Shown piece by piece: positions 11,450 through 21,900 of a stretch of DNA of 64,000 nucleotides. The DNA lies in NCBI RefSeq assembly GCF_037126465.1, contig NC_088201.1:86952273-87016272 (forward strand), in the 5' to 3' direction. Made by a program: the position numbers and the translations under genes. The stretch's first letter is position 1. The number at the start of each line of letters is the position of its first letter. The notes under the pieces are model-generated. The model saw nothing but the letters and a program-made list of their open reading frames with translations. It was not told the DNA's origin and made no database searches. The stretch comes from Ornithodoros turicata. Taxonomy: Eukaryota; Arthropoda; Arachnida; Ixodida; Argasidae.

Positions 11450-11576
11450 CTTGGTGGTCTCCCCAGTGAATTCGGGCGAAGATTCTTCGAGTGCAGGAGG
11501 CTTGCAACTAAAGTTTTTGGCTCGCCGTTTTCCGCAGTTGTTGACAACATGGCTGACTAACAAATGGAACTGAGTG
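11450..11576 (+). pseudogene. hAT transposase remnant, left part
   Basis: From about 11480 the frame reads a degraded hAT C-terminal segment containing PFSAVVDN and, after one TAA, QMELSDLQCD. The pattern (PFS.DV....LQMEL.DLQCD..LK.KF) is that of hAT transposases related to the ZBED5/FAM200/GTF2IRD2 group. The frame runs into the PLE1 target duplication at 11561-11576 and resumes at 21901. PLE1 therefore split an already aged or later-decayed hAT. Confidence 0.7.
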
Positions 11577-11636
11577 GAGGAAGGGAGTTGCCTCAGGACA
11601 GAAGCCGCCGATATTTCGAACAGAGACTGTTCTTCT

Positions 11637-13892
11637 GGCTGTATATTGAAACAACCCATTCTCGTTTGTACCCTCCGCGTCCCTACCCGTTCTCAAAACT
11701 CCCTTCGCGGCACGCTCTTCTCAAAACTAACCATACCGGTTTTTCTCAAAATAACCCTTTCGTATAACTACCCTGCTTATTTCAACCCAACGGTGGTAGT
11801 TTGCGCTTTCTGCGTGCGGGTTTTTAAATAGGCAATGGAACATAGCTTTTGTTATTTATTTATTTTTCTGCTCATTTTGTTTTTATTGTAACCGCTGTAC
11901 GACGCATACAAAATTTTCTGAGAAGGGCTACAGACCACAGAATTGCTTCGCTTCGTTTAAAAACTGGAGCATCGTCAGCCTCTCGTTGTTGAGGTCCGAT
12001 TCGAGTTGCTCCAGCTTTCTGTCTTTATGCACCCATTTTCGATCCCGGGCACGAAGGCTGCCTTCGTGAGATAGTTGCAGCAGGTGGATGCTGTTCAGCG
12101 CTTCGTCCTTCTTGATAAGATCGACGAACGAATATATATTTGGGTGCGCTTTGTTGACCCGTGCATTAATTTTTCGATGCCACGCTTCAAGGTGGTTGTT
12201 TGTCCTCGGACCACGGTTGCCGTTGTGATTCCACTGATGAACTTCGAAGTTTCCCTCCATCCACGTGCTTTCGAAGTAGTCGATTAGTCGATCGACGTTG
12301 GGCTCTCCAGCTTCCTGTCCATCTTGCCGAAGCACTGCCCACGCACGCGGCACCATAGGGGGTGGGAGGAAAGCGAGGGACACCATTTTCCGGACCAGCG
12401 ACTTGACTGCGGGCACCTCGTGGTACGTGGTTTGCAACGAAAGTCGCTGCACTGCGGCCCACACTCTTTGGGAAAAGTGGAAGTGACATCCACGATGCAC
12501 GGCGCTTGGGAACACTGTTCTCAATGCTTGGATAAGTCCCTGTTCAAAGTCGGTGAAGAATAGCGTTGGAGTAGGACTAGCGTATCCTGCTGATATGCAA
12601 GCGTCTTTCAGAAGAGAAAGTGCGCACGAGTAGATCGCCGTCGACCTCCCGGGCAAAAGGACATAGGCACAGGGAAGAAACCTGCCGCCAACGGACAGGT
12701 GGACAGTCAGAAGTTGGTCGAACACTCGGCGAACAACGAAGAATGTTCCGTCTAAAAAAATCTCATGCGCCTGAGCAATTAGCTTCAGGCCCGTGGGGGA
12801 TGCAAACCCCAGAATCCGTTGGTCGACCGACTGATCTATCACAAGAAAGGGCTGACCGTCCTCCGTTACTCTGTAGTGGTCAGGCAGGTCAACGTCAGCA
12901 GCCGAACTCGGCAGTGGTGGTTGAAGCTTGTTCTTTTCTCGGTATATAGTGTCTTTCAGGCTATTAAACGTAGGAAGCTCCCCTAATGCGTCGCGGTCTG
13001 CCTGGAAATGAACGAAACAAGCACTCCAATAAGGGCACAGAGTTGCGCGCACTTACGCGGCTTTCGGCACGTGACAAAATAATGAATGAATGAGCACGTG
13101 ATGAATAAAATGCTCACAGTTTGCGATATCCTGAGAAGCTCGGCATTGTACAGTTCTGGGGCTGCAACATGGGGGCTTTGCCTTGCTTTGTCCTTCAGTA
13201 CTCCTCAGAACTCATCTTTAAGCGCTGCCGCACTGTCCGCGGGATGGTTGTGCTCGTCTGCAATGCGTGCACACCCACGCATAAAATTTAAATATAACAA
13301 ATACTACAACGATTTATACCGGCTGGGAAGCCATGCTCTAGAAATTAAGAAGCCGTATCTGCACATTATTTGCAGTTCATTACAATGGACTGGTACTTAC
13401 GGAGACGTCGTCGCACTTGCTCGCCTTCGGTGATGACGCTAGCTTTGCAATTACCAGTCAGGTACGATGCGCACCGCCACGCTGGGCTTCCGTTTTGGTT
13501 CGTCCGTTTCTTATGATATCTATAACCTTTCAAATGTAAGCACGGGTTCTCCTTCTGGGTCTTTAGAATCACAAAGTCCGCCATGGTCCTCCAGTCGACA
13601 CGTCTACAGCAGCAATGAGTGTTTCAACTTTGAACCTACATGCACATGTTTCGACATGACCCAGATACGGAGTTCTGTGCAGAGCTCCTAGGACAACCCG
13701 CTTTGAAGAAGGGCCTCTTGATGTAGGTTGAAAAAAGAAAGGGTATTGTGATACGGGTCGAAAGAAGGAGGTTGTTCTGAGTAAGGGTCTTTTGATGAGG
13801 GTCGGAAAAAGAAAGCCGTTTTGAGCACGGGTGTTTCAAGGAGGGCGTGCTGAGGCGGGATTTTCGAGAATGGGTAGTTTCGATAACCAGCC
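11637..13892 (-). mobile_element. MULE DNA transposon, 2256 bp
   Basis: The element is bounded by an exact 8-bp TSD, GTTCTTCT (11629-11636 and 13893-13900). With one copy removed, the PLE terminal repeat reads through as in the other PLE copies. The ends form imperfect TIRs: GGCTG, GAAAC and ACCCATTCTCG align in both. The subterminal regions are rich in TTCTCAAAAC and AACCCTTT-like repeats in inverted order (11690-11770, 13700-13860). It contains a single spliced transposase gene on the minus strand and little else. Confidence 0.88.
11928..13584 (-). pseudogene. MULE transposase with FLYWCH finger (3 exons, one stop)
   Basis: Exon 1 (13401-13584) encodes a FLYWCH zinc finger: GYRYHKKRTNQNGSPAWRCA, then NCKASVI. 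It ends at a GTAAGT donor in phase 1. Exon 2 (13118-13257) continues in phase with HEHNHPADSAAALKDEF, but TGA follows at 13205-13207 where an Arg codon is expected (CGA to TGA). Exon 3 (11928-13001) enters after TTTCATTTCCAG in phase 0. It carries the MULE DDE domain: D in FLDGTFFV, D in FFTDFEQGL, a C..H box (GCHFHF), and E in NNHLEAWHRKIN. About 470 residues would be encoded. The enzyme cuts and pastes DNA at TIRs in the nucleus. All catalytic residues remain, so the lesion is recent-looking. Confidence 0.85.
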
Positions 13893-13990
13893 GTTCTTCT
13901 TCTGGGCACCGTCCTCATCATTGGCATGGTATTTAAAGGGTTAGGTGTGACATGTTTAAAGGTTCATGCGAATTGTGGGTCAACAGCCCG

Positions 13991-15417
13991 GAAAACAAAG
14001 TTCTCAGCGCCCTCTCATTAAAGGGACTATGAAATTTCCCGAACCCCCATACTTTTTTTCGATGGAAACTGTTCTTCCCGCAGAGAAACTAATATGCCAC
14101 AAATTTTTCCGGACGAAATCGCTCCACTCTGCGAGGAGCGCGCGCTGGAAATGTCTCTTCCGCGTTCCTCCTCTCCCGCGCATATTTCCCTGCCGATGGT
14201 GTAACTGTACGGACCGCACTTCGGTTCCCCGTTACGTCACCGGTGTTGCACAATGGCAAGTAATGCCGCGAGCTCGCGCTGTGGCTGCCGCCACTGCCGA
14301 TCACGCGAAAGCTGCTGTCATGGAGATTTCCACTCCCGATGAACGCATACGCGGGATCCTACGGCGCATGCTCCTGGCGGGATTCCTCGGCTCGACAACA
14401 CGTCACGATGACGTGTTGCTGAGCCGGCCGTGGTCGCGTCAAGTTGCCCGTTGTGTCTCCGCTCGGTAGCTCGCCACGGCGCGGCGCTACCTGTCCTCCC
14501 TTCGCCGCTCCGTTTAAATTCGCTCCCGAGAAATCCGCTCGCGCGACGAAAGTAAAATTTCGGTTCTAGACTCAGAAAAATGTCTTCTTTCGAACGAAAC
14601 GAAGAAAAAAATCGTTTCATAGTCCCTTTAAAACCCACGGTGTACCTTCGATACATCGATGATATACTGATAATATGGGAACACGGGGAACATGAATTTC
14701 AAAAGTTCATAGATCTACTGAACACCGCGCATAGCAACATAAAGTTCACATCACAACAGTCAACTCACTTAATTAACTTCCTCGACACCACAATATCACT
14801 AGACAACGGCAACCTCATCACAACCCTGTACAAAAAGCCAACTGACAAACAACAATACCTTCACTTCAAGAGTCACCACCCGCGTCACTGTAAGGTTGGA
14901 ATTCCTAATGGGCAGAGTGTAAGACTACGCAGAATTTGTTCAAACGACACAGATTACGCTGAGAAGCTTGACGAACTCTGCAGTACACTTGCACAAATGG
15001 ACTATCCAGACTCCCTCCTAACCGAATTCCGTCGCAAGGCACTCACACTCGATCGAGACGAGGTTCTGGAAAACCGAAAAAATCTTAACGCGTACCAAAT
15101 AAGCTTCATCACAAGATATTCCAACGCACTTCCAAACATCAAAGCCATTCTACAGAAGCACGAGCCCCTCCTCCAAAGCAGTGACCGACTTAGCAATATA
15201 TTCACAAACCCCATACAGGTGACATACCGACGCGCAAAAAACCTGGCAGACTCCTTGGTCAACGCCAACATCAGCACAACGAGCACCCCGTGCACGGGAA
15301 CACGACCCTGCAACCTCCCGCGCTGCAAAACATGCAAGCACGTTCAACACGCTAACTCCATCAAAAGCACTGCAAGCAATTACACCCACCCCGTTAACCA
15401 CGCATTCACATGCACAA
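13991..15417 (+). pseudogene. PLE1 reverse transcriptase and linker (interrupted)
   Basis: The frame starts truncated with ENKVLSALSL (13991-14021), is broken by the MITE, and resumes at 14628 with KPTVYLRYIDDILIIWEHGE. YIDD is the catalytic RT motif C. The thumb and linker follow, including CNLPRCKTCKHVQHANSIKS, a Cys motif typical of PLE linkers. At 15417 LINE A interrupts the codons just before the GIY-YIG domain, which continues at 21043. RT motifs A and B are missing at the 5' end. The gene cannot make a whole protein. PLE2 (32030-33366) is its closest relative here. Confidence 0.88.
14022..14627. mobile_element. TTAA-flanked MITE (piggyBac-like), 606 bp
   Basis: TTAA at 14018-14021 is duplicated at 14628-14631. 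The element begins AGGGACTATGAAA and ends TTTCATAGTCCCT, a perfect 13-bp TIR. PLE2 carries the uninterrupted sequence CTCTCATTAAAACCCAC at the same codon, which proves the insertion. The interior is GC-rich and non-coding; open frames inside it on either strand have no family match. TTAA targeting suggests mobilisation by a piggyBac-type transposase, an inference from the TSD alone. Confidence 0.88.
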
Positions 15418-15566
15418 TTTTTGATTTGATTTGATTCGGGTTTTATTGGCGCATCAGCTACAAAGGCCATAATGCGCCAAATACCACTGAAGACTAGTTA
15501 GTTAAAAGGTACATGTGTAGGACTAAAATGAGTAACTGTGCATTAGTATTTAAAATCACAGATGCG

Positions 15567-18500
15567 TTAAAAACCCAGTATCTTTAAAAACCTATACACG
15601 TTCTCAAAAGGAACAAAGCTGTCATCACCCAGCAGAAGCATTGGGTGGAGGGGCAAGAAGGTTCTATAAAAGGGAGCAAAATGATGTTGACGAAGATGTT
15701 GGTACGCTGGACACGTGATCAGGATGTGAATGATCGAAAGCTGTTCCCCACAGTGGTTGCATTCCGGTGGGTCTTCTCCTCGTAGAAGATACCCATGTGT
15801 CAAGTATGTGTGTCCCAAACGAAGGCGAGAGGATAGCACTTCATATAGTCGACTGGACATACCAGGTGAACTAGAGCCTACATAGGGCTTGATACTGTGT
15901 AATTTATTATTGGTTTGCCGGTCCCAAGATGTCTGCCAGTCGTTATTGATGCATCTTTTTAGACATAGTTTGAGGTCTTGATATGGAATTTCGAAAGGGG
16001 TTATGTCACTTGTTAGCGCAGCCGTAGCAGCATGATCAGCTCGCTCATTGCCAGGTATCCCAACATGACTGGGTACCCAGCAGAAGAGTAGCTGATAGGC
16101 CCTATTAGCTATAGTGCTTGCCAGGCTCCTTGCACGAGCAACTACCAGGTTTTTAGTGGGGTGTATGTTACAAATAGCCTGCAGAGAACTGAGAGAATCT
16201 GTGTATATTACTGATGATCTCATGTGATTTTGTAGGATGTAGTTGAGGGCTAAAATTATTCCATACACTTCAGCAGTAAAAATAGACATGGTGCTCTTTA
16301 GACGGTGTGAACGTGTAACTATTCCAGTAACCATAGCACATGAAACCCTGGTATTTGTTTTTGATCCATCAGTGTAGAATTCAATATGGCTGCCAAAGGT
16401 TTCCTTTAGGTGCTCAAATTCCTGTTTCAATACAATGCTTGGCGTATCACGTTTGTCGAATCTGGTCAGTGATTTATCACATTTTGGATAAGGTTGCCAT
16501 GGTGAGATTTTTTTGCTGCACTCAAGGATCATTGAGTTATATTCTGAAAAGCAATAGTGCTCAATTTCCCGCGACATGCGCATACTAAATGGCAATACCG
16601 CTGAAGGTCTGTTCAAAAAGAGCTGTTTATATTGTGTGTCTTTTATAGCAGGGATCGCCGGGTTTTGTGGGTAGCCTCTAATCCTTAATGCATACGACGT
16701 ACTCAGGTAGAACCGCCGTCTTTCGAGAGACCACTCATTGGCTTCTACATAAAGGCTCTCGACTGGCGAGGTCCGGAACGCTCCAAGGACCAGGCGTAGT
16801 CCCAGGTGATGTACAGGGTCCAACATTTTCAGAGTAGAAGGTCGTGCTGACCCATACACCACACAACCGTAATCAAGTTTTGAAAGGACAGTGGAGACAT
16901 AGATCCGGTGTAATGTATCGCGATCTGCGCCCCATGATCGGTGTGAGAGTACCTTTAAAATGTTCAAAGACTTAATGCATTTTTTCTTGAGAGTTTTCAG
17001 GTGGGCTGAGAAAGACAGTTTTTCGTCGAAAATGAGACCGAGGAATTTGTGTTCAGGTTTTACGCTTATACTTTGGTTGCACATAGAAAGGGTGGGCTCT
17101 GGGAACATTCCCCGAACCTTCGAGAAACGAACACAAACTGTCTTGTCGGGAGAGAATTTGAAGCCATTTTCCTGAGACCATCTAACCAGCTTATTTATTG
17201 TTAGCTGTAGCTGACGTTCGCACACCGATAAGTTAGAGGAGCAATAAGAAATCTGAATATCGTCGACGTACAATGAATACTTGATTGATGTAGGGATAAC
17301 ACTTGCTATAGAGTTCATTTTTACGATGAAAAGGGTCACGCTAAGTACGGACCCCTGCGGGACACCATTTTCCTGGATGAATGGACGAGATAGTGTTGTC
17401 CCAACTTGTACCCTGAAAGATCTCCCCTGTAGGAAATTGGTAATACATTGGAACATTCTGCCACGTATACCAAGTGCATGCAAGTCTCGAAGGATACCAT
17501 ATCGCCATGCTGTATCGTATGCCTTCTCTAGATCGAAGAAAACAGACTTACAGTGCTGTTTCCTGACGAAGGCTTCTCTAATGGTAGTCTCCAAACGCAA
17601 AAGTTGGTCGACTGTTGAGCACGCAGCTCTAAAGCCACACTGATATTGATCTAAACAATTATTTTCTTCCAGAAAATACATAAGGCGGTTGTTGACCATG
17701 CGCTCAAAGGTCTTCCCCAGACAACTTGTCAGCGCTATGGGTCGGTAACTGCACGGATGCGAGGGATCTTTTCCTGGCTTCAGCAGTGGAACTATGATTG
17801 CCTCCTTCCAGCCAGAAGGGAGAACACCTTCTAGCCAGACAAAATTAAAGAAATCCAGGAGAGAATTTAATGAAGTTAACGACAGATGTTTAAGCATGGA
17901 GTACACTATGCGATCAGGTCCAGGTGCTGAGTTTTTAGGGGATGACAGAGCCCTTTGTAGCTCCGCCATTGAAAAAGGTGAGTTGTAACCACACCTCTCA
18001 TCTAACCCACTATCAAGTGTTTGCCTTTCAGCAGATGATTTAATCTTTAAGAAATCTCTGCTGTAATGGGATGAACTTGACACTCGTTGGAAATGTTCCC
18101 CGAGGGCATTGGCCTGCTCCTCCATACTTTGACACACGGTACCATTTATTTGTAACAGTGGTACACAGAAACTTGTATAGTCGCCCTTTATTTTCTTTAG
18201 TCTGTCCCATATTATTTTTGATGGAGTTGTAGCATTTAAAGATGATACGAAATTTCTCCAAGATTCTTTCTTTGCTTGCTTTCGCGTCCAACGTGCTTTC
18301 GGTCCAGCTCTCCTGAAAGCAATTAGGTTTGTTATAGTGGGGTGTCTTCGAAAGACACCCCACGCTCGGTTTTGTTCTTTGCGTGTGCTTTCACAATTGC
18401 TCGTCCACCAAGGCTTGGAGCGCTTGGGGAGTCGGCCGGATGTTTGCGGAATGGACTGTTGAGCGGCATTTATAATGGTATGAGTGATCAACTTATTTGC

Positions 18501-19267
18501 CTCCTCAACATTCAAACCCTCAAAAGCAGAAGATGGGAAATTGGCTTGTCTTTCAAATATGTCCCAATTTGCCTCTTGTAATTTCCACCGTGGTGGACGT
18601 GTTCTTATGTTGTTGGTGTGACCGTGAAATTTAATAATGAGCGGAAAATGGTCGCTACCTCGGGGATTCTGTTCGACTGTCCAGTCAAGAAGCTGAAAAA
18701 TGGATGGGCTGCATAGTGAGATGTCTATGCAAGAAAAATTGTGTGTCGAAGAGTTCACATAGGTAGGTAGCCCAGTATTCAGAAGACAGAGTGACCCCGA
18801 AAGGAGGACCCTCTCCAACATTTTCCCCCGTGCATCTAGTTTTGCACTTCCCCACAAAGGATTGTGGGCATTCAGGTCGCCTAAAATCACAAACGGCTGG
18901 GGGAGTTGATTGCATAGATTTTCGAAATCTCTTTGCTCTATTACCACTGATGGGGGCAGGTAGAGTGAACATACTGTCAAAGTCCTGTCGAGGCACACTT
19001 CGACTGCTACTGCCTCCAAGTCTGTAACGAGTGGAAAGTGTTTTACGGTTATGCACTGCGGAAGGACTACAGCCACACCACCAGATGCACGTGCGCTGTC
19101 TGTGCGGTCCTTCCTGAAAACATTATGGCGACGGAAAGGGTTTAAGTTTTCTTTGTGTAGGTATGTTTCTTGCAGGCAGAAGCAGACAGCTCGGTACTTT
19201 TCAAACAGATCGTGTACATCATAGAGTAGAGGCCTCGACAATTCCACTGAAGGAATACCTGTCCCAT
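15567..19267 (-). pseudogene. LINE A ORF2: APE endonuclease, RT, RNase H (7-nt deletion)
   Basis: ORF2 should start at 19267 with MGQVFLQWNCRGLYS, as the same start is used in copies B and C. A 7-nt deletion just after the SER codon (about 19225), judged against copy B, throws the frame off. The long open frame from about 19224 to 15567 is otherwise clean. Counting from 19307, it holds GDLN (143-146) and SDH (218-220) of the endonuclease, RT FFDLEKAYD (590-598) and YVDD (680-683), RNase H D980/E1013/D1036 with WVPSHVGIPGNERAD, and a C-terminal Cys/His knuckle (1183-1199). The endonuclease N-terminal motif with its Asn is out of frame, so target nicking should fail. Confidence 0.9.
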
Positions 19268-19315
19268 AATTAGAATGGAAATAAGGAAGAGCAAAGGGAG
19301 TCTGCACATTGGGCG

Positions 19316-20545
19316 TTAAGGGGGTGTGACCCTTGGCGGGGGAAGCCTCTGTTTCTCCCTTGACTTGCCTCTACCTCGACCTCCACGTTTTTCTCTTTGC
19401 TCCTTCCCTTGCGAAGGAGCTCTCTGGTCCAGTGTACATGGAAGACTTGACGATGATTTCTGCGACAAGCAGTCATCATCGTCAAGCTCCATTGAGTGTG
19501 TGGCAGTCTGCGATGAGCTCCCAGTGAGCCCATCCCAAACTGAAAGCCCGCCATCAACCTCCGTGGAGATTGTGGAGGGAGCCTGCGGAGGCGAACTCTC
19601 CGCAGACTCTTCTTGTGTTTGGGGAGTGTGGAGTGGAGGCCCACAGGTTTGGGTCCCCACGGATACTCTGAGCGATGCCACTCCCCGGCGCACCGCTTCA
19701 GAGAAAGATCCTCTTTTCTGAAACTCCATTTGTGTCTTCGCTGCTTTGTATGTCAGCTTCTGTACAGTTTTAATTCTCAAGATTTCTTTCTCGTCGCTAA
19801 AGCGTGGGCAACTTCTTGAATAGGATGGATGATTGCCTTCACAGTTGACACAACGTAAAGTGTTTTTACACGACTTTGGAGTATGGTCATTGTCATCCCC
19901 CGCGCACTTGGGGCAGATCAGGTGCCCACGGCATAATTGGGAATGGTGGCCAAATCTCTGGCATTTGAAACATCGACGCGGGTTAGGTATATAGGGTCGG
20001 ACATTGCAGTTTACATACCTAGCCTTAATTTCTGTAGGAAGCGTGTGCAACTGGAAGGATAAGATGATGTGCCTGGTTGGTATTTCTTTGTTGTCCCTGC
20101 GGATGGATATCCGTTTGGCACTGATCACCCCTTGGTCTTTTAAGCCGTCCTCGATCTCTGTTTCGGAGCACTGCAGTAACTCCTCGCTAGAGATAACACC
20201 TCTGACTGTGTTGAGGGTGCGGTGTGCAGTTACTGAAACTGGAATACTACCAATCTGTTTTACTGACAATAGTGCTAAGCTCTGCTGCCTGCTCTGGACC
20301 TCAATCTGGATGTCACCAGTTCTCAATTTCTTTGCACTGTACACTTTACCAACTACTTGTTCAAGAGTTTTAGCGACGAGAAAGGGAGAGATAGTAGCTA
20401 GTGGTTTTGTCTCATCTTCAGCATGAATGATCAGTATCTTCGGGAAATACGGTTCTGGAGAGGAATTAAAAAACTGCAATGTTTGCACATCGGTGCGGTG
20501 CCTTTTGTGGCGCCGATCATGTTTTTTAGGGTTTGAATTATCCAT
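19316..20545 (-). CDS. LINE A ORF1, zinc-knuckle nucleic-acid-binding protein
   Basis: This is an intact 409-residue ORF1. It has a basic N-terminus (KKHDRRHKRHR) and a central RRM-like region (about 30-185). Three zinc knuckles follow: residues 192-205 (CFKCQRFGHHSQLC), 211-226 and 232-246. The C-terminus is acidic and Ser-rich, then Arg/Gly-rich. I-clade ORF1 coats the RNA and forms the retrotransposition particle. Its stop lies 48 nt before the expected ORF2 start. The start ATG is chosen because copy B begins with the same MDN(S/I)N residues. Confidence 0.92.
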   Translation of the reverse strand: MDNSNPKKHDRRHKRHRTDVQTLQFFNSSPEPYFPKILIIHAEDETKPLATISPFLVAKTLEQVVGKVYSAKKLRTGDIQIEVQSRQQSLALLSVKQIGSIPVSVTAHRTLNTVRGVISSEELLQCSETEIEDGLKDQGVISAKRISIRRDNKEIPTRHIILSFQLHTLPTEIKARYVNCNVRPYIPNPRRCFKCQRFGHHSQLCRGHLICPKCAGDDNDHTPKSCKNTLRCVNCEGNHPSYSRSCPRFSDEKEILRIKTVQKLTYKAAKTQMEFQKRGSFSEAVRRGVASLRVSVGTQTCGPPLHTPQTQEESAESSPPQAPSTISTEVDGGLSVWDGLTGSSSQTATHSMELDDDDCLSQKSSSSLPCTLDQRAPSQGKEQREKRGGRGRGKSREKQRLPPPRVTPP

Positions 20546-21042
20546 AAAGGAGGGAAGTTATTCGGTGCAGAAGTGTGTCACCCACCATGGAGCCCAACGA
20601 GGGAACGTGTCCCACACGTTAACACTGCCTCTACACTATACCCGAGTGCAGTTTTCTAAAGGAAGAAGTACTGCCCAAGGTTGACCCTTGCCGCCAAAGA
20701 AGGTGAAAGGGGAAAAGGAGAGAAAGAAGGAGACCAAGGAAGAGAAAGTAATGAAAAGGGAGATGACGACTAGCTGAATAATCCTGGCCGGGTCTTCCAG
20801 GACCACCCGACTATGGGAAGCAGGGGCCAAAGCGGTGTGTTGCTTTCCCGGAGGGGCCCCGAAGGGTCCTAACCAACCTCCGGGTCCGCTCAACCACCAG
20901 GATCCCCCTTTCCCCAGACACGGGAAAGCCACGCACAGCTATACGTGGGGGTCTCCCTCCTGCGGCGACCCAACCGTGAGTGCAGGAGGGGGCTACTGCG
21001 GCTGCTGCCGGGCGATGGGGGCGCCAAGTTCCCGACGCCGGA
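20546..21042 (-). promoter_or_regulatory. LINE A 5' UTR with presumed internal promoter
   Basis: A GC-rich leader of about 500 bp starts CCGGCGTCGGGAACTTGG. It is shared, almost base for base in its first 250 bp, with copies B, C and D. LINEs of this clade start transcription inside their own leader, so a promoter is expected here. No element-specific motif could be proved by eye. Confidence 0.6.
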
Positions 21043-21367
21043 CACATGCACAAGCTCCAATGTCATATACTGCATTGAATGCGGCGACTGCTCTATGCAA
21101 TACATTGGTGAAACCGGCCAACAAATGAACAACCGCCTTACCGGACACAGAACCGACACGCCCAACAAACTCCCCAAAGCAGTCGCCGAACACTTTAACG
21201 TTCCTGGTCACCATTTTGACAACATTAAACTATATATTCTAGAAACCGGTTTTAGATCCACACGTGACAGACGTGATAGGGAGTCTTATCTCATATACAA
21301 GTTCAACGCTCTTCACCCATCCGGTATCAACAAATCACAAGGCACCCTAGAAACACTTCACAAATAA
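21043..21367 (+). pseudogene. PLE1 GIY-YIG endonuclease domain
   Basis: This is the 3' half of the PLE1 frame. SSNVIYCIECGDCSMQYIGE carries the IY and YIG halves of the GIY-YIG nuclease. RLTGHRTD and KLYILETGFRSTRDRRDRES follow, with the catalytic Arg and Glu regions. It ends TLETLHK and a stop at 21365-21367. The domain is intact in sequence but separated from the RT by LINE A (15418-21042). PLE endonucleases nick DNA for target-primed reverse transcription. Confidence 0.9.
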
Positions 21368-21900
21368 AATATGCTTTTCCCTTCTACCTCCATTATCATC
21401 TGTTATGTTCTGCATGGCCACTGCTTTCTACTTTCTTTATTGCATGCCACAACTTTGTATTACAACTATATTAATAAAAAAAAGAGAAAAAAACTTTTGC
21501 TCGTTCTGAAATTTTCCCCACGTAACCACTAACCTCCTTATCTTTCGCTATGCTTGCCAATTCTTGCCTGTTGTCCCGTTTCATCCACGTGTTCGTGAAC
21601 CTTCCATTTTTCTGTAACCGGTCTGTAGCCTAGATCACAACGTTCACATAATCCCCTCCACACTCTAACAAAGCAGCCATTCACTCCGGCCGTAGAAGCC
21701 CGTACGGAACCTTTCTTCCCTCCGGGCTGTTGACCCACAATTCGCATGAACCTTTAAACACGTCACACCTAACCCTTTAAATACCATGCCAATGATGAGG
21801 ACGGTGCCCAGAAGAAGAACAGTCTCTGTTCGAAATATCGGCGGCTTCTGTCCTGAGGCAACTCCCTTCCTATATTCTACCGGTTCGCTGGATTTCTACC
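21368..21900 (+). repeat. PLE1 3' UTR and pseudo-LTR
   Basis: This contains the sequence from 'CTGTAACCGGTCTG' through 'GGCTGTTGACCCACAATTCG' to 'CGGTTCGCTGGATTTCTACC'. The same block lies inverted at 13893-13990 and 11577-11636 (PLE1 5' side), inverted at 31618-31870 and 29954-30072 (PLE2 3' side), and forward at 39281-39566. An AT-rich stretch near 21470-21495 follows the stop codon. Confidence 0.85.
21786..21845 (+). other. Hammerhead-ribozyme-like motif in PLE terminal repeat
   Basis: UGAUGA (21793-21798) is followed by a segment able to pair GGAC with GUUC, then GAAAUAUC (21832-21839). That is the spacing of the minimal hammerhead motifs known in Penelope terminal repeats. The C expected before UGAUGA is replaced by A, and stem I is weak. 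The motif is kept in all PLE terminal repeats of this window. Activity is doubtful. Confidence 0.3.

Larger units (their letters stand above)
15418..21042 (-). mobile_element. LINE A, full-length I-clade retrotransposon
   Basis: The 11-bp TSD CACATGCACAA lies at 15407-15417 and 21043-21053, inside the PLE1 endonuclease linker. On the minus strand: a 5' UTR (20546-21042), ORF1 (19316-20545), ORF2 (15567-19267), a 3' UTR with GCGCATTATGGCC, and a TTTGA-repeat tail (15418-15434). RNase H after RT plus zinc-knuckle ORF1 places it in the I clade. It is 5.6 kb and complete at the 5' end, so it is young relative to PLE1, but ORF2 is broken. Confidence 0.92.
11577..21900 (+). mobile_element. PLE1, Penelope-like element with three nested insertions
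   Basis: The element is bounded by a 16-bp TSD, CAAATGGAACTGAGTG, at 11561-11576 and 21901-21916. Order: an inverted pseudo-LTR end (11577-11636 and 13893-13990), a 5'-truncated RT directly joined to it (from 13991), a GIY-YIG endonuclease (21043-21367), then a forward pseudo-LTR (to 21900). Inside sit a MULE (11637-13892), a TTAA MITE (14022-14627) and LINE A (15418-21042). After removing these, PLE1 itself is roughly 1.8 kb, a 5'-truncated copy. An inverted terminal repeat next to a truncated RT is a known Penelope layout. Confidence 0.9.

Noticed and set aside
13966..14469. 167-codon plus-strand open frame
   Set aside because: It starts in the PLE terminal repeat and runs across the MITE boundary; the frame is chance in GC-rich non-coding MITE sequence.
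19268..19307. ATG at 19307 as LINE A ORF2 start
   Set aside because: That frame replaces the conserved QWNCRG start with unrelated residues; the family start is 19267 and the frame change is caused by a 7-nt deletion.
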